Below are positions 8,105 to 16,543 of a stretch of 64,000 bases of DNA, piece after piece. The notes beneath the pieces were generated by a model. It was not told the DNA's origin and did no database searches. It was given only the letters and a program-made list of their open reading frames with translations. Positions within the stretch are counted from its first letter, which is position 1, and each line of letters opens with the position of its first letter. The stretch comes from Adhaeribacter_A terreus (GTDB lineage: Bacteria > Bacteroidota > Bacteroidia > Cytophagales > Hymenobacteraceae), in the NCBI RefSeq assembly GCF_042657365.1, contig NZ_JBHSKT010000001.1, positions 186,001-250,000 on the forward strand. The letters are read 5' to 3'. A program made the translations under genes and the position numbers.

Positions 8105-8512
8105 ATGCAAAACCAAGTATTTAAAAAGCTGCTTCTAAGTTTATTTATTCTCATTTTGAGCATTAGCATAGGCGCTGTGCAAACCGAAGCGCAGAAAGCA
8201 AAAAAGCTTAAAATTGAGTTAGGCGAAACGTTCCGAAACGACCAGGTGAAAATTTACCTGGACAAAAAGCTGGTTTACGATAAACGCATTTCAACTTCCG
8301 ATTCTGCTACCATTGCCGACCTCTTTTATGTGAATAAGCCGAAAAAGCCGTTTACCATTTCCGTAGAAATAAACGGTGTACGGTACGAGAAAAGCAGCCC
8401 GAAACAGCAAAAGGAACTGGATGACGAAAATTATTCTCTGCTGATAAATTACAACCGGGAAAACGCCGAAGTTGAAGTTGAAACCCAGTCGCTGATCATT
8501 CTTTACGATTAG
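8105..8512 (+). CDS. Small secreted protein of unknown function
   Basis: 135 residues. ATG 8105 was chosen over an upstream TTG at 8081 because it opens the signal peptide (LLLSLFILILSISIGAVQTEAQ). The mature part of about 105 residues reads LKIELGETFRNDQVKIYLDKKLVYDKRISTSDSATIADLF and then FTISVEINGVRYEKS. This pattern of beta strands suggests a compact periplasmic or surface domain. No family recognised. It stands alone, followed by a long inverted repeat, and has no partner gene that hints at a role. Confidence 0.65.
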   Translation: MQNQVFKKLLLSLFILILSISIGAVQTEAQKAKKLKIELGETFRNDQVKIYLDKKLVYDKRISTSDSATIADLFYVNKPKKPFTISVEINGVRYEKSSPKQQKELDDENYSLLINYNRENAEVEVETQSLIILYD

Positions 8513-8527
8513 AAAACGATTTTCTGG

Positions 8528-8620
8528 TTGTCTGAATTGGGGTTCGCCAGATTTACGGATTATTGGATTTAGAATGCAATCTGATTAATTCACTAATCTG
8601 ACGAATCCCAATTCAGACAA
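8528..8620. repeat. 93-nt inverted repeat, GTCTGAATTGG family
   Basis: Left arm 8528-8552 (TTGTCTGAATTGGGGTTCG...) pairs with right arm 8596-8620 with two mismatches, enclosing 43 nt. Related sequence appears near 7940. Similar short repeats are common between genes in Bacteroidota (from memory). Confidence 0.7.
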
Positions 8621-8653
8621 TAATCCATACCATTTTCACTTCATTCCCGTTTA

Positions 8654-8682
8654 ACTTTTCAGGCCCGAAAGCATAGCGTTTT
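8654..8682 (+). repeat. Dispersed 30-bp element, copy 8 (forward)
   Basis: ACTTTTCAGGCCC plus GAAAGCATAGCGTTTT. Core variant GCATAGCG. Between the long hairpin and dxs. Confidence 0.75.
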
Positions 8683-8817
8683 GCGGTGCTTGAAATTCCG
8701 GCGGCAGTTTAATTGAAAATTGTGTAATTTTACCAGCTTAATTGCCCGAATAAACAAAAACGGAAGCAAACTTTTTTGCACCGGATTTGTTAAGTTATTG
8801 ATCAAGAAATTCACCGC

Positions 8818-10737
8818 ATGACGATAGAACCCGGACCCCTGTTAGCGAACATCGATTCGCCGGATGACCTTAAAAAACTGAGCCAGGACCAACTGGTGCA
8901 GGTTTGCCAGGAATTACGCCAGTTTATTATCGACAACGTTTCCATTTACGGCGGGCACTTTGGCGCTAGTTTAGGCGTGGTTGAGCTTACCGTTGCATTG
9001 CACTATATTTTCAAAACTCCTTACGACCAATTGGTTTGGGATGTGGGCCACCAGGCTTACGGACACAAAATATTAACCGGTCGGAGAGATGTTTTTCATA
9101 CCAATCGCAAATACAAAGGCCTTTCCGGTTTCCCGAAACGCAAAGAATCTGAGTTCGATACTTTTGGGGTAGGCCATTCTTCTACATCAATTTCCGCAGC
9201 GCTGGGTATGGCGGTGGCTTCGCAGTACAAAGGCGAAACTGAAAAGCAGCACATTGCCGTGATCGGCGATGGTTCCATGACGGCGGGAATGGCGTTTGAA
9301 GCGCTGAACCATGCGGGCGTAACCAATTCCAATCTGCTGGTAATTCTGAACGACAACTGCATGAGCATCGACCCGAACGTGGGTGCTTTGAAGGAATATT
9401 TAACCGATATTACCACTTCGGCTACTTATAATAAAGTGCGGGATGAGATCTGGAATATTCTGGGTAAGATCAGCAAATTCGGTCCGAATGCGCAGCAAAT
9501 TGCCAGCAAAGTTGAGTCAGGAATTAAAGCTACTTTATTAAAGCAAAGCAATTTATTCGAAAGCCTGAAGTTCCGTTATTTTGGTCCGGTAGATGGCCAC
9601 GATGTGCTTCATTTAACGTCGGTGCTGAACGATCTTAAGAATATTCCGGGTCCGAAATTGCTGCATTGCGTTACGGTAAAAGGCAAAGGCTATGCGCTGG
9701 CGGAAAAAGATCAGACCAAATGGCATTCGCCGGGCTTGTTCGATAAAATTACCGGCGAAATTTATAAAACTGTTTATGAAAAGCCGCAGCCGCCAAAATA
9801 TCAAGATGTTTTCGGGCATACCATGGTAGAACTGGCCGAGCAGAACGATAAAATTATGGGGATTACTCCGGCCATGCCGAGCGGTTGTTCCTTGAATATC
9901 ATGATGAAAGCCATGCCGGATCGCGCTTTTGACGTAGGCATTGCCGAGCAGCACGCCGTTACGTTCTCCGCTGGTTTAGCTACACAAGGCCTGGTGCCGT
10001 TCTGCAACATTTACTCCAGTTTCATGCAGCGCGCTTACGACCAGGTAATGCACGACGTTTGCCTCCAGAACCTGAACGTAGTTTTCTGCTTAGATCGCGC
10101 AGGTTTCGCCGGTGCCGACGGCCCGACGCATCACGGTTCTTACGACATTGCTTACATGCGTTGCCTGCCAAATATGATCGTTTCGGCACCGATGAACGAA
10201 GAAGAACTGCGCAATTTGATGTTTACCGCATCGCAGCCGGATATGGGACCTTTCACGATCCGTTACCCGCGCGGCGAAGGTGTGATGCCGGAATGGCGCA
10301 CGCCGTTGCAAAAGATTGAAGTAGGCAAAGGCCGCGTGATTCAGGAAGGCGAAGAAGTTGCGATTCTGACAATCGGCCACATCGGGAATTACGCCGTGGA
10401 AGTTTGCGAAAAATTAGCGTTGGAAGGTCTGAAACCGGGCCACTACGACATGCGTTTTGCCAAACCGATTGACGAAGCTATACTGCACGAGATCATGCGG
10501 AGATACGACAAGATCATTACCGTAGAAGATGGTTGCTTGCAGGGTGGTTTTGGTAGTGCGGTTCTGGAATTCCTGGCCGATAATAACTACACCGCCAAAG
10601 TACGCCGCTTAGGTATTCCGGATAAATATTTTGAACACGGCAGCCAACTGCAATTGCAGCACGAAGCCGGTTTCGCGCCGCAGGATATTGAGAAAGCAGT
10701 ACGCGAAATGATGGCGCAACACGTATTGGTGCGTTAA
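8818..10737 (+). CDS. dxs: 1-deoxy-D-xylulose-5-phosphate synthase
   Basis: 639 residues, normal family length. A cytoplasmic thiamine-diphosphate enzyme joining pyruvate and glyceraldehyde 3-phosphate, the first step of the MEP isoprenoid pathway. HFGASLGVVELTVALHY and VWDVGHQAYGHKILTGR lie at the N-terminus. The ThDP/Mg motif GDGSMTAGMAFEALNHAG starts near residue 150 and ends with NDNCMSI. The transketolase pyrimidine-binding part includes FDVGIAEQHAVTFSAGLA with the catalytic Glu, DRAGFAGADGPTHHG and RYPRGEG. Start ATG 8818. It ends just before a reverse dispersed element and a terminator, so it is probably monocistronic. Confidence 0.97.
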   Translation: MTIEPGPLLANIDSPDDLKKLSQDQLVQVCQELRQFIIDNVSIYGGHFGASLGVVELTVALHYIFKTPYDQLVWDVGHQAYGHKILTGRRDVFHTNRKYKGLSGFPKRKESEFDTFGVGHSSTSISAALGMAVASQYKGETEKQHIAVIGDGSMTAGMAFEALNHAGVTNSNLLVILNDNCMSIDPNVGALKEYLTDITTSATYNKVRDEIWNILGKISKFGPNAQQIASKVESGIKATLLKQSNLFESLKFRYFGPVDGHDVLHLTSVLNDLKNIPGPKLLHCVTVKGKGYALAEKDQTKWHSPGLFDKITGEIYKTVYEKPQPPKYQDVFGHTMVELAEQNDKIMGITPAMPSGCSLNIMMKAMPDRAFDVGIAEQHAVTFSAGLATQGLVPFCNIYSSFMQRAYDQVMHDVCLQNLNVVFCLDRAGFAGADGPTHHGSYDIAYMRCLPNMIVSAPMNEEELRNLMFTASQPDMGPFTIRYPRGEGVMPEWRTPLQKIEVGKGRVIQEGEEVAILTIGHIGNYAVEVCEKLALEGLKPGHYDMRFAKPIDEAILHEIMRRYDKIITVEDGCLQGGFGSAVLEFLADNNYTAKVRRLGIPDKYFEHGSQLQLQHEAGFAPQDIEKAVREMMAQHVLVR

Positions 10738-10768
10738 AAACAAGGTAGGGTTTCGGCCTGAAAAAAGT
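10738..10768 (-). repeat. Dispersed 30-bp element, copy 9 (reverse, degenerate)
   Basis: Reverse strand reads ACTTTTTTCAGGCC plus GAAACCCTACCTTGTTTT. It abuts the dxs stop codon. Confidence 0.6.
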
Positions 10769-10775
10769 AAAATTT

Positions 10776-10813
10776 AAACCTCACAGGACATAAAGACTTG
10801 TGAGGTTTTTTTT
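10776..10813 (+). terminator. dxs terminator (AAACCTCACA hairpin)
   Basis: Stem 10776-10785 with 10799-10808 followed by eight T. A near-identical hairpin follows the next gene at 11472-11504. Confidence 0.85.
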
Positions 10814-10842
10814 CTTAACAATAAAAAAAAAACGATCATAAA

Positions 10843-11445
10843 ATGGAAACGAATAAAACCTTAAACCTGATCGCGCAGGCGAAAAAATACGCTTATACAG
10901 ATTATAAAGCTGATACCGAAAAGCAGGTGGAAGAAGGCATGTGCGCTACTCCGGAGTTGCTCGATTACACCAAGCTGAACCTGCAACGCATGAAACGTTT
11001 GGATAAAACCGTCGGGCTTGGTACGGAAGTAACAAACGCGCTGGAAAAGCTTACCCGGAAATTAAACTGGGTGGTAATTTCGGAAGGCTGGTGCGGCGAT
11101 GCGGCGCAGAACGTACCGGTAATTGCGAAAATTGCGGAAACATCGAACGGTAAAATTAACCTGGAATTTGTGCTCCGCGACCAGAACCTGGAACTGATGG
11201 ATCTTTATTTAACCAACGGCGGCCGCTCCATTCCCAAACTGATCTGCCTGGATGCGGAAAGGCAACAGGAATTAGGAATCTGGGGACCAAGGCCGGCAGC
11301 AGCACAGGAACTATTTTTGCGGTTAAAGCAGGAAGGTGTGCCGAAAGAGGAATTTATTGCTGCGGTGCATAACTGGTACACTGCCGATAAAACGCAGAGT
11401 CTGCAGCAGGAATTAGCGCAATTACTGGAACAGTGGCAAGGGTAA
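10843..11445 (+). CDS. Thioredoxin-fold protein with a single active-site cysteine
   Basis: 200 residues, no signal peptide. An N-terminal helical part is followed at about residue 83 by the thioredoxin-like core LNWVVISEGWCGDAAQNVPVIAKIAE, a later strand INLEFVLRDQN, and RSIPKLICLD with the conserved cis-Pro. Instead of WCxxC it has WCGDA, so it cannot form the usual disulfide. It resembles the Thioredoxin_9 (PF14595) group by memory. It may act by a monothiol mechanism or as a binding protein. It is followed by its own terminator, so is likely monocistronic. Confidence 0.8.
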   Translation: METNKTLNLIAQAKKYAYTDYKADTEKQVEEGMCATPELLDYTKLNLQRMKRLDKTVGLGTEVTNALEKLTRKLNWVVISEGWCGDAAQNVPVIAKIAETSNGKINLEFVLRDQNLELMDLYLTNGGRSIPKLICLDAERQQELGIWGPRPAAAQELFLRLKQEGVPKEEFIAAVHNWYTADKTQSLQQELAQLLEQWQG

Positions 11446-11471
11446 GCTTCCGCGAAACTAAACTGGTATTT

Positions 11472-11512
11472 AAACCTCATAAGTCTCTAAGACCTGTGAG
11501 GTTTTTTTTCGT
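11472..11512 (+). terminator. Terminator after the thioredoxin-fold gene
   Basis: Stem 11472-11485 with 11491-11504 (two imperfect pairs) followed by a run of T. Same AAACCTCA hairpin family as the dxs terminator. Confidence 0.8.
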
Positions 11513-11541
11513 ATTTTCGCTGGCAACCTAACCCGAAAACT

Positions 11542-12303
11542 ATGACTGCCAAACCCGCCGAAAACACCCTTGTATTCCTGCACGGCTTCTGCGAAAACAA
11601 AGAACTCTGGAACGAACTGATCAGCAAATTGCCGGATAAGTTTCATTGCGTGGCGTTAGATCTGCCGGGTTTCGGGGAAAATAAAGCAACCCTGGAAGAA
11701 CATACGATTGATGGCATGGCAGAGGCGGTGCATGATGAAATGAAGCGACTACACATTAAAAAATGCATTCTGGTGGGGCATTCGCTGGGTGGTTACGTGA
11801 GCCTGGCTTTTGCGGAAAAATACCCGAAAATGCTGCAGGGTTTGTGTTTATTCCATTCCAGCGCCCTGGCCGATACCGATGAGAAAAAAGAAGCCCGCAA
11901 CAAGACCATCGAGTTTGTGAAAAAGCATGGCGTGGATCTGTTTATGGATTCTTTTGTAGCTCCGTTGTTTGCGCCGGAAAACCGCGAAAAATGTAAAAAC
12001 GCTATCGAAAAGCTGAAAAAAGTCGGGAAGGCTACACCACAGGAAAGTATTATTAAAACCCTGCGGGCCATGCGCGACCGCAAGAAACGCCTGAAAGTTT
12101 TGAAAGAAGCTGCGTTCCCGGTTATGTTTATTGCCGGCAAAGAAGATGGCGCGGTGCCTTTGGAAGCAACTTTGGAACAATGCCATTTACCGAACAACAG
12201 CACCACCGTTTTCCTGGGCGGAACCGCGCATATGGGCATGTTCGAACGGCCTTACGAAACCCGGAAATCGCTGGAAAAATTTGCGGAACTAGTTTTTGGG
12301 TAA
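11542..12303 (+). CDS. Alpha/beta hydrolase
   Basis: 253 residues, cytoplasmic. TLVFLHGFCENKELW holds the oxyanion HG motif. VGHSLGGYVSLAFAEKYP carries the nucleophile Ser at about residue 82. The acid Asp lies in FIAGKEDGAVP and the catalytic His in GGTAHMGMFERP, so the triad is complete. The class includes esterases, lactonases and C-C bond hydrolases; the substrate cannot be told from sequence. It lies convergent to the acyltransferase gene across a gap holding one dispersed element. Confidence 0.85.
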   Translation: MTAKPAENTLVFLHGFCENKELWNELISKLPDKFHCVALDLPGFGENKATLEEHTIDGMAEAVHDEMKRLHIKKCILVGHSLGGYVSLAFAEKYPKMLQGLCLFHSSALADTDEKKEARNKTIEFVKKHGVDLFMDSFVAPLFAPENREKCKNAIEKLKKVGKATPQESIIKTLRAMRDRKKRLKVLKEAAFPVMFIAGKEDGAVPLEATLEQCHLPNNSTTVFLGGTAHMGMFERPYETRKSLEKFAELVFG

Positions 12304-12327
12304 GGAAAGTCTGATCTAATTGCTTTG

Positions 12328-12356
12328 AGTTTTTCGGGTCAAAACCCTACCGTTTT
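12328..12356 (+). repeat. Dispersed 30-bp element, copy 10 (forward)
   Basis: AGTTTTTCGGGTC plus AAAACCCTACCGTTTT, between the convergent hydrolase and acyltransferase genes. Confidence 0.75.
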
Positions 12357-12368
12357 GGGCTACTGAAA

Positions 12369-13595
12369 TTAAACGAGTTCGGTTGGTTTTGTAACTTTTG
12401 CGCTTATTTTGCTTCGGTTTAACCGAATCTTTTTTGCCAGGTCAATAGCGGGTTTCTCAATAAACCGGAAGCCTAGGTAGCTGAGAACGATAAGAACCGG
12501 GGTGATCGCAAAGATCAAAACTGAAAACCGGGAAGGTTCTAACGTGCGGGCGCTTTCAATGCCGATACCAAAATAAACTACTGAAAAAATAAGGATGCCG
12601 TGCAGCAAATACGTGCTGTAGCAAACATGGCCTAAGAACTTTAAGGTCGCATTTCGAAGCAAGCCAAAAAGATCATTTCCCGCCGCGATCAACAGGAAGA
12701 TTAAGATGATCAGCATTTTACAGAAAAGCTCGTCGGGGGTTTTAAACTGCGGAATGGCTAAAAAGCTTACCAGAATTACAAGGCTTCCGAATATGTTGTC
12801 GGTTTTTGACCTAATTGGAAAGTGCCTGACCAGGAAAGCTACTAATATTCCTCCCGCGAACGACAGATAATCAGCATAATGTTTCAGGCCGTGATATTTA
12901 TAAAAGATCAGGATGAAAACTGTACCAAAAAGCAGGTAAAAACCCGAAGGTTTCTTTTTCAGAATAAAGAGCGCAATTAGCGGCAGGCTGAAATAAAAAA
13001 GCCATTCAAAACGGAGCGTCCAGGTTATTTTAGCGTTGATCAGGTTGGCCAGCGGATGCTTGTTCAAAACGGTTTCGCCCGGAATTTCGAAAGCAGCGAG
13101 CCGGAAAACGGAAACCAACCATTCTGAAAAACTGCCATTTAATTGCCAGTTGCTCAAGACCATTACAAAAATAATGATCACGGCCAGCGCGGCATAATAC
13201 AAGGGTACCAACCGTAAAAACCGCGAAATAAAGAAGTCAGGCCAATTGAACGTTCCTTTTTGAGCATGCAGCAGCTTGGAGGTAAACAGAAAAGCGGAGA
13301 TCATGAAGAAAAGCGCAACGCTGGTCTGTCCGAAATGATTGAACAGGTTAGATTTGGTAAGTGTCCAGGTGCCGGTTTGCAGATATTGGTGCCAGATGCT
13401 GGCGTGGTGAATAAAAACGCTGATGCCTAATAAACCTCTTAACCCATCGATGGATTCGTAGCGGCTTAGCTGTGAAGTGACTGCGGGTTTTAAGGTTCTG
13501 TTAATAGCGAACCCGGTTAAAAAAGCCAGCAGAAAAATAATAAGTGCGAATAAAGGATTTAACGGATCAATCATATTCGCTGTAATTGTGGTCAT
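12369..13595 (-). CDS. Acyltransferase family 3 membrane protein
   Basis: 408 residues with about ten membrane segments. YESIDGLRGLLGISVFIHHASIWHQY is the conserved start of the acyltransferase 3 family (OafA/NodX type), with a His in the first membrane helix. FISRFLRLVPLYY with the family's conserved Arg follows. Such proteins acetylate or acylate surface sugars using an acyl donor at the inner membrane. The N-terminal segment MIDPLNPLFALIIFLLAFLTGF is an extra helix. The sequence is somewhat AT-rich. No polysaccharide operon is adjacent, so the target glycan is unknown. Confidence 0.88.
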   Translation of the reverse strand: MTTITANMIDPLNPLFALIIFLLAFLTGFAINRTLKPAVTSQLSRYESIDGLRGLLGISVFIHHASIWHQYLQTGTWTLTKSNLFNHFGQTSVALFFMISAFLFTSKLLHAQKGTFNWPDFFISRFLRLVPLYYAALAVIIIFVMVLSNWQLNGSFSEWLVSVFRLAAFEIPGETVLNKHPLANLINAKITWTLRFEWLFYFSLPLIALFILKKKPSGFYLLFGTVFILIFYKYHGLKHYADYLSFAGGILVAFLVRHFPIRSKTDNIFGSLVILVSFLAIPQFKTPDELFCKMLIILIFLLIAAGNDLFGLLRNATLKFLGHVCYSTYLLHGILIFSVVYFGIGIESARTLEPSRFSVLIFAITPVLIVLSYLGFRFIEKPAIDLAKKIRLNRSKISAKVTKPTELV

Positions 13596-13698
13596 CGGGT
13601 ACTTTTCTGTCGGCGCTTGAATTAGGCAGCAAAATACAAGATAAAACTTTTACGCAGGTTTGAAAAGCAAAATTAATCCACTAGAATATCGCATCGCT

Positions 13699-14430
13699 TT
13701 ATTGATCTGTGCTGGAAATAGCAGCCGAATGTTTAAGCGGATCGAAAGGCGTGAAGTAGGCCTGGCCAAAAACAAGAAGGCCGTGCTGCGGGATCCAGAA
13801 ATCCTGCAAATGCGTTTGTTGCGGCAAAATTGCAGGAACGCCCAGATCGTGGCCGGCAATGGTAGCGTGGCTTTCTTTTATAGCCCACATAATTTTAGGG
13901 TTTGCCTTGAAATGTTGACCGTTGGGAACTGTGCCCGTTAAATTAACTTTCTGTAAACCCAAAACAGTACCGGCTACTTTCCCCATCAGTTTTAGAATAC
14001 TGTCACTTTTCCAGGCCTGTGCAGGCAGCAAACTACCGAGCGCGTTCATTGCAATGGTTACCGGCGTGGCCTGCACGTTTACGAACCAGGTTAGTCCGAC
14101 GCTTTCAATATTCACCTCAAAGCTGTAATCATCCTGCCAGTTAAGAATTACGGGCGTTTTGTAAGTGTGAGCAGCTTTTTTGCCGAAGTAGCGGGTGCAG
14201 GAATAATGGGGATCTGTATCGGCGTAAAAGCTCCAGCTTTGGTTTGGCAAACGGTGCCAGACAGACGTATAACCTGCACCAACCGACGATGCCGGAAACC
14301 TGCGCAGCGCCAGCACATGGCCGGAGGAAAACGGTAAACCCATCACCCCAAAACCGTTAAACCGTTCTTCGGAGCCTGTGGGAAGTGATCTTTCAGCTTC
14401 CAGTTTCTGTGCCAGCGCTCGTGGTGTCAT
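13699..14430 (-). CDS. Protein of unknown function upstream of a TetR gene
   Basis: 243 residues, no signal peptide and no membrane segment. Recognisable only as a soluble beta-rich protein: GFGVMGLPFSSGHVLALRRFP, YTSVWHRLPNQSWSFYAD, FGKKAAHTYKTPVILNWQDDYSFEVNIESVGLTW, then KANPKIMWAIKESHATIAGHDLGVPAILP. The ordered Trp and Asp pattern suggests a lipid- or carotenoid-handling beta-barrel, but this is a guess. It is encoded 96 bp after the stop of the TetR gene on the same strand, so the regulator may control it. Start ATG 14430. Confidence 0.6.
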   Translation of the reverse strand: MTPRALAQKLEAERSLPTGSEERFNGFGVMGLPFSSGHVLALRRFPASSVGAGYTSVWHRLPNQSWSFYADTDPHYSCTRYFGKKAAHTYKTPVILNWQDDYSFEVNIESVGLTWFVNVQATPVTIAMNALGSLLPAQAWKSDSILKLMGKVAGTVLGLQKVNLTGTVPNGQHFKANPKIMWAIKESHATIAGHDLGVPAILPQQTHLQDFWIPQHGLLVFGQAYFTPFDPLKHSAAISSTDQ

Positions 14431-14526
14431 AGCTGCCTTTTTTATTGTTCACGTTACGATGTTTTGTTTACGTGGGCGGTTGGGAAAGGAGAATTGATTA
14501 ATGCTTCATGTTTGATATTTTTTTAA

Positions 14527-15093
14527 TTAGCCTTTCGAAATCCCTTTCCAAAAAATTGCGAAAGCCTGATCGATTATTTCCTGCCTGTTTTCGAGGTTCA
14601 GATTTTGGGTTAAAAACCCTACCGTTGCGTTAAGCTGCCCGCTGAAAAGATTGATAAAAAGGTTGCAGTTTATGGGTTCAATACTTCCGGCTTTTATGGC
14701 TTCCTCTACCAGATCCTGGGTAAACTGAAACGTGGAAGCTGCTTCTTCTTTGGTCAGGTTGGAAATGAAAGGCGAATTGCTGTACATGTTGAAGAAACGG
14801 AAGTGATACGGATTATCCAGCGCCCAATCGATAGCCTTTTGCCAGAAATGCTGCAGCTTATTTTCTATGGTCGTTTCAGCTTCCAGGTCCTGCTGAAAGT
14901 AAGCTGCCAATTCCGTTTTCGCTTCTTTGTAAAGGGCGTTTATCAGTTCGTCTTTGCTTTTGAAATACAGAAACAATGTTCCCGTAGCCACCCCGGCTTC
15001 TTTCGAAATATTGGCCGTAGAAGTATTCTGAAAGCCGTTTTCGCAAAATAATTTCAGGGCTGCCGCTATAATGCTATCTCGTTTCCCGGACAT
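14527..15093 (-). CDS. TetR/AcrR family transcriptional regulator
   Basis: 188 residues. The N-terminal helix-turn-helix is typical: SIIAAALKLFCENGFQNTSTANISKEAGVATGTLFLYFKSKDELINALY, with the FxFxSKxEL recognition end. The C-terminal ligand-binding part is divergent, as usual. It is transcribed toward the unknown-function gene and lies about 160 bp from the metallo-hydrolase gene on the same strand. A palindrome TGACTAATCAGTCA upstream of the hydrolase resembles TetR-family operators and may be its target. A degenerate dispersed element lies within its 3' half, encoding ATVGFLTQN. Confidence 0.92.
   Translation of the reverse strand: MSGKRDSIIAAALKLFCENGFQNTSTANISKEAGVATGTLFLYFKSKDELINALYKEAKTELAAYFQQDLEAETTIENKLQHFWQKAIDWALDNPYHFRFFNMYSNSPFISNLTKEEAASTFQFTQDLVEEAIKAGSIEPINCNLFINLFSGQLNATVGFLTQNLNLENRQEIIDQAFAIFWKGISKG
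14602..14626 (+). repeat. Dispersed 30-bp element, copy 11 (degenerate, inside tetR-type gene)
   Basis: GATTTTGGGTTA plus AAAACCCTACCGTT. Shorter match; it lies in coding sequence on the opposite strand. Confidence 0.45.
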
Positions 15094-15132
15094 AAGTTTC
15101 TGGTATTAATTACAGTTCTTTTTGCGTGCAAA

Positions 15133-15232
15133 TCCTTCCCTACCCCTTCCAAAAGGGACTTAATCGGATTAATTAGCTACTTATAAAACACGCATTTTGT
15201 GATTGTCCCCCTTTGGAGGGGCAAGGGGGAGG
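15133..15232. repeat. Inverted pair of C-rich repeats
   Basis: Left unit 15133-15159 (TCCTTCCCTACCCCTTCC...GGGACT) and right unit 15205-15232 (GTCCCCCTTTGGAGGGGCAA...) are inverted relatives separated by about 45 bp. A second pair with the same spacing but opposite polarity lies at 30139-30244. Confidence 0.7.
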
Positions 15233-15256
15233 AAAACATTAGCTGATCAACTTTTT

Positions 15257-16360
15257 TTACAACTTCCACCATTGCTTATCCGGGTATTGCTGATCCAGAA
15301 TAATTGGTTCGCCAATAATGGGAGTGGTAATTTTTACCTGGTTTTCGGCGGCGGCTTTTACCACGCGGTGCAGCGGTTCGTCCCAATCGTGGAGCGCCAG
15401 CGCGAATTTACCTAAATGTACCGGGAACAGGACTTTAGCATGCAGGTCTTGCGCGGCTTGTACGGTTTGCTCGGGCATCATGTGGATGTAAGGCCAGTTT
15501 TTGTTGTATTGTCCGGTTTCTAAAATGGCAATATCCATAGGGCCGAATTTCTCGCTGATGGCTTTAAAATGAGAATCGTAACCGGAATCGCCGCCGATGT
15601 AAATTTTGTGCTCCGGCGTTTCCAGCACGTACGAGGCCCAAAGCGATTTTCCGCGTGACAAACCTCTGCCGGAAAAATGGCGCGCCGGCGTGGCTGTTAG
15701 TTTCAGGTTTTCGAAACTTGTAGCTTCCCACCAGTCCAGTTCCGTAATTTTATCTTCGGCAATTCCCCAGTTTTCTAAGTGCGCGCCCACACCCAACGGC
15801 ACGTAAAAATGTTTAACTCTATCTTTTAAAGCGGTAATGGTCTGATGGTCGAGGTGGTCGTAATGGTCGTGGGAAATTACCAGCATATCAATTTCCGGCA
15901 GGTCTTTTACCGCGTAATTGTTGGCGCCTTTAAATGCCTTTACCATAAACGAAAACGGCGCGGCGTAGCCACTGAAAACCGGATCGACGAGAATGTTTTT
16001 GCCGTTGGTTTTGATGAGATAAGACGAATGCCCGAACCAGAAAATGGTAGGCTTTTCGGTCGAAAAAGTCTTCAGGTCAGATTTTACGTGCGGAATGGAA
16101 TCGGCAGGCTGCGTGCTTTTAGATTTGTTAAAGAAGTCGTACATCATACCGAAAAAAGAAGCTTCTTCGGCCTGCACCGGCGTTTCAGATAAATTCTGGA
16201 ACGATCCGTTTCTGTAGTTCGGCGATTGTTGGATGCGTTCCAGGCGTTTGCCTTTCGGGGTTTTGCCAAAAGGGCCTTGTTGCATGGCCATAAAACCAGT
16301 CATAGATAAAAGGCTGGCAATAATAAGTGCGGTGATCATAATGTGCTTCAGGAGTTTCAT
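15257..16360 (-). CDS. Metallo-beta-lactamase-fold hydrolase, NAPE-PLD/UlaG-like, membrane-anchored or secreted
   Basis: 367 residues. It starts with a membrane segment or signal sequence (HIMITALIIASLLSMTGFMAM). The MBL domain begins at IFWFGHSSYLIKTNGKNILVDPVFS, then VISHDHYDHLDHQTITAL with the zinc-binding HxHxDH pattern (here HDHYDH). TPARHFSGRGLSRGKSLWASYVLETPEHKIYIGGDSGYDSHF and FPVHLGKFALALHDWDEPL add further ligands. The order matches the family of N-acyl-phosphatidylethanolamine phospholipase D and UlaG. Probable phosphodiester or lactone hydrolase. A TetR-type operator lies just upstream, so it may be repressed by the neighbouring regulator. Confidence 0.85.
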   Translation of the reverse strand: MKLLKHIMITALIIASLLSMTGFMAMQQGPFGKTPKGKRLERIQQSPNYRNGSFQNLSETPVQAEEASFFGMMYDFFNKSKSTQPADSIPHVKSDLKTFSTEKPTIFWFGHSSYLIKTNGKNILVDPVFSGYAAPFSFMVKAFKGANNYAVKDLPEIDMLVISHDHYDHLDHQTITALKDRVKHFYVPLGVGAHLENWGIAEDKITELDWWEATSFENLKLTATPARHFSGRGLSRGKSLWASYVLETPEHKIYIGGDSGYDSHFKAISEKFGPMDIAILETGQYNKNWPYIHMMPEQTVQAAQDLHAKVLFPVHLGKFALALHDWDEPLHRVVKAAAENQVKITTPIIGEPIILDQQYPDKQWWKL

Positions 16361-16387
16361 TCGTTGCTGTTAGCCTTTATACTGAAA

Positions 16388-16401
16388 TGACTAATCAGTC
16401 A
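16388..16401. promoter_or_regulatory. Candidate TetR-family operator
   Basis: TGACTAATCAGTCA, a palindrome with five-base arms TGACT and AGTCA, 27 bp upstream of the hydrolase start. The wider context ACTGAAATGACTAATCAGTCAGT extends the symmetry. TGACT-type palindromes are common TetR targets. Assignment to the neighbouring regulator is inferred. Confidence 0.5.
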
Positions 16402-16484
16402 GTAAAGGTATGAACCGGTAATGAGGGCCGCAAGTTCCGCAAACCGGTTTGCCGCCAGAAGCAGGAATTAACCGGTTGAAAAAA

Positions 16485-16519
16485 CAAAAATGCCAGGTAA
16501 AGAGAAGCTTGGCATTTTT
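16485..16519. terminator. Terminator after the SRPBCC gene
   Basis: Stem 16485-16494 (AAAAATGCCA) with 16510-16519 (TGGCATTTTT), with A and T runs on either side, located between the hydrolase start and the stop of the minus-strand SRPBCC gene. Confidence 0.75.
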
Positions 16520-16543
16520 TGAATTATCTGCAAATGAAAGAGA

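Larger units (their letters stand above)
8513..8817. other. Gene-free gap upstream of dxs
   Basis: It contains the 8528-8620 inverted repeat and a dispersed 30-bp element. Near 8724-8741 there is TAATTTTACCAGCTTAA, which resembles the promoter-like TATCTTTACCAGCTTAA upstream of uvrB and may be the dxs -7 region. No gene was seen. Confidence 0.5.

Noticed and set aside
15845..16192. 115-codon plus-strand open frame over the MBL hydrolase
   Set aside because: Shadow of the conserved minus-strand hydrolase frame, which carries the HDHYDH motif.
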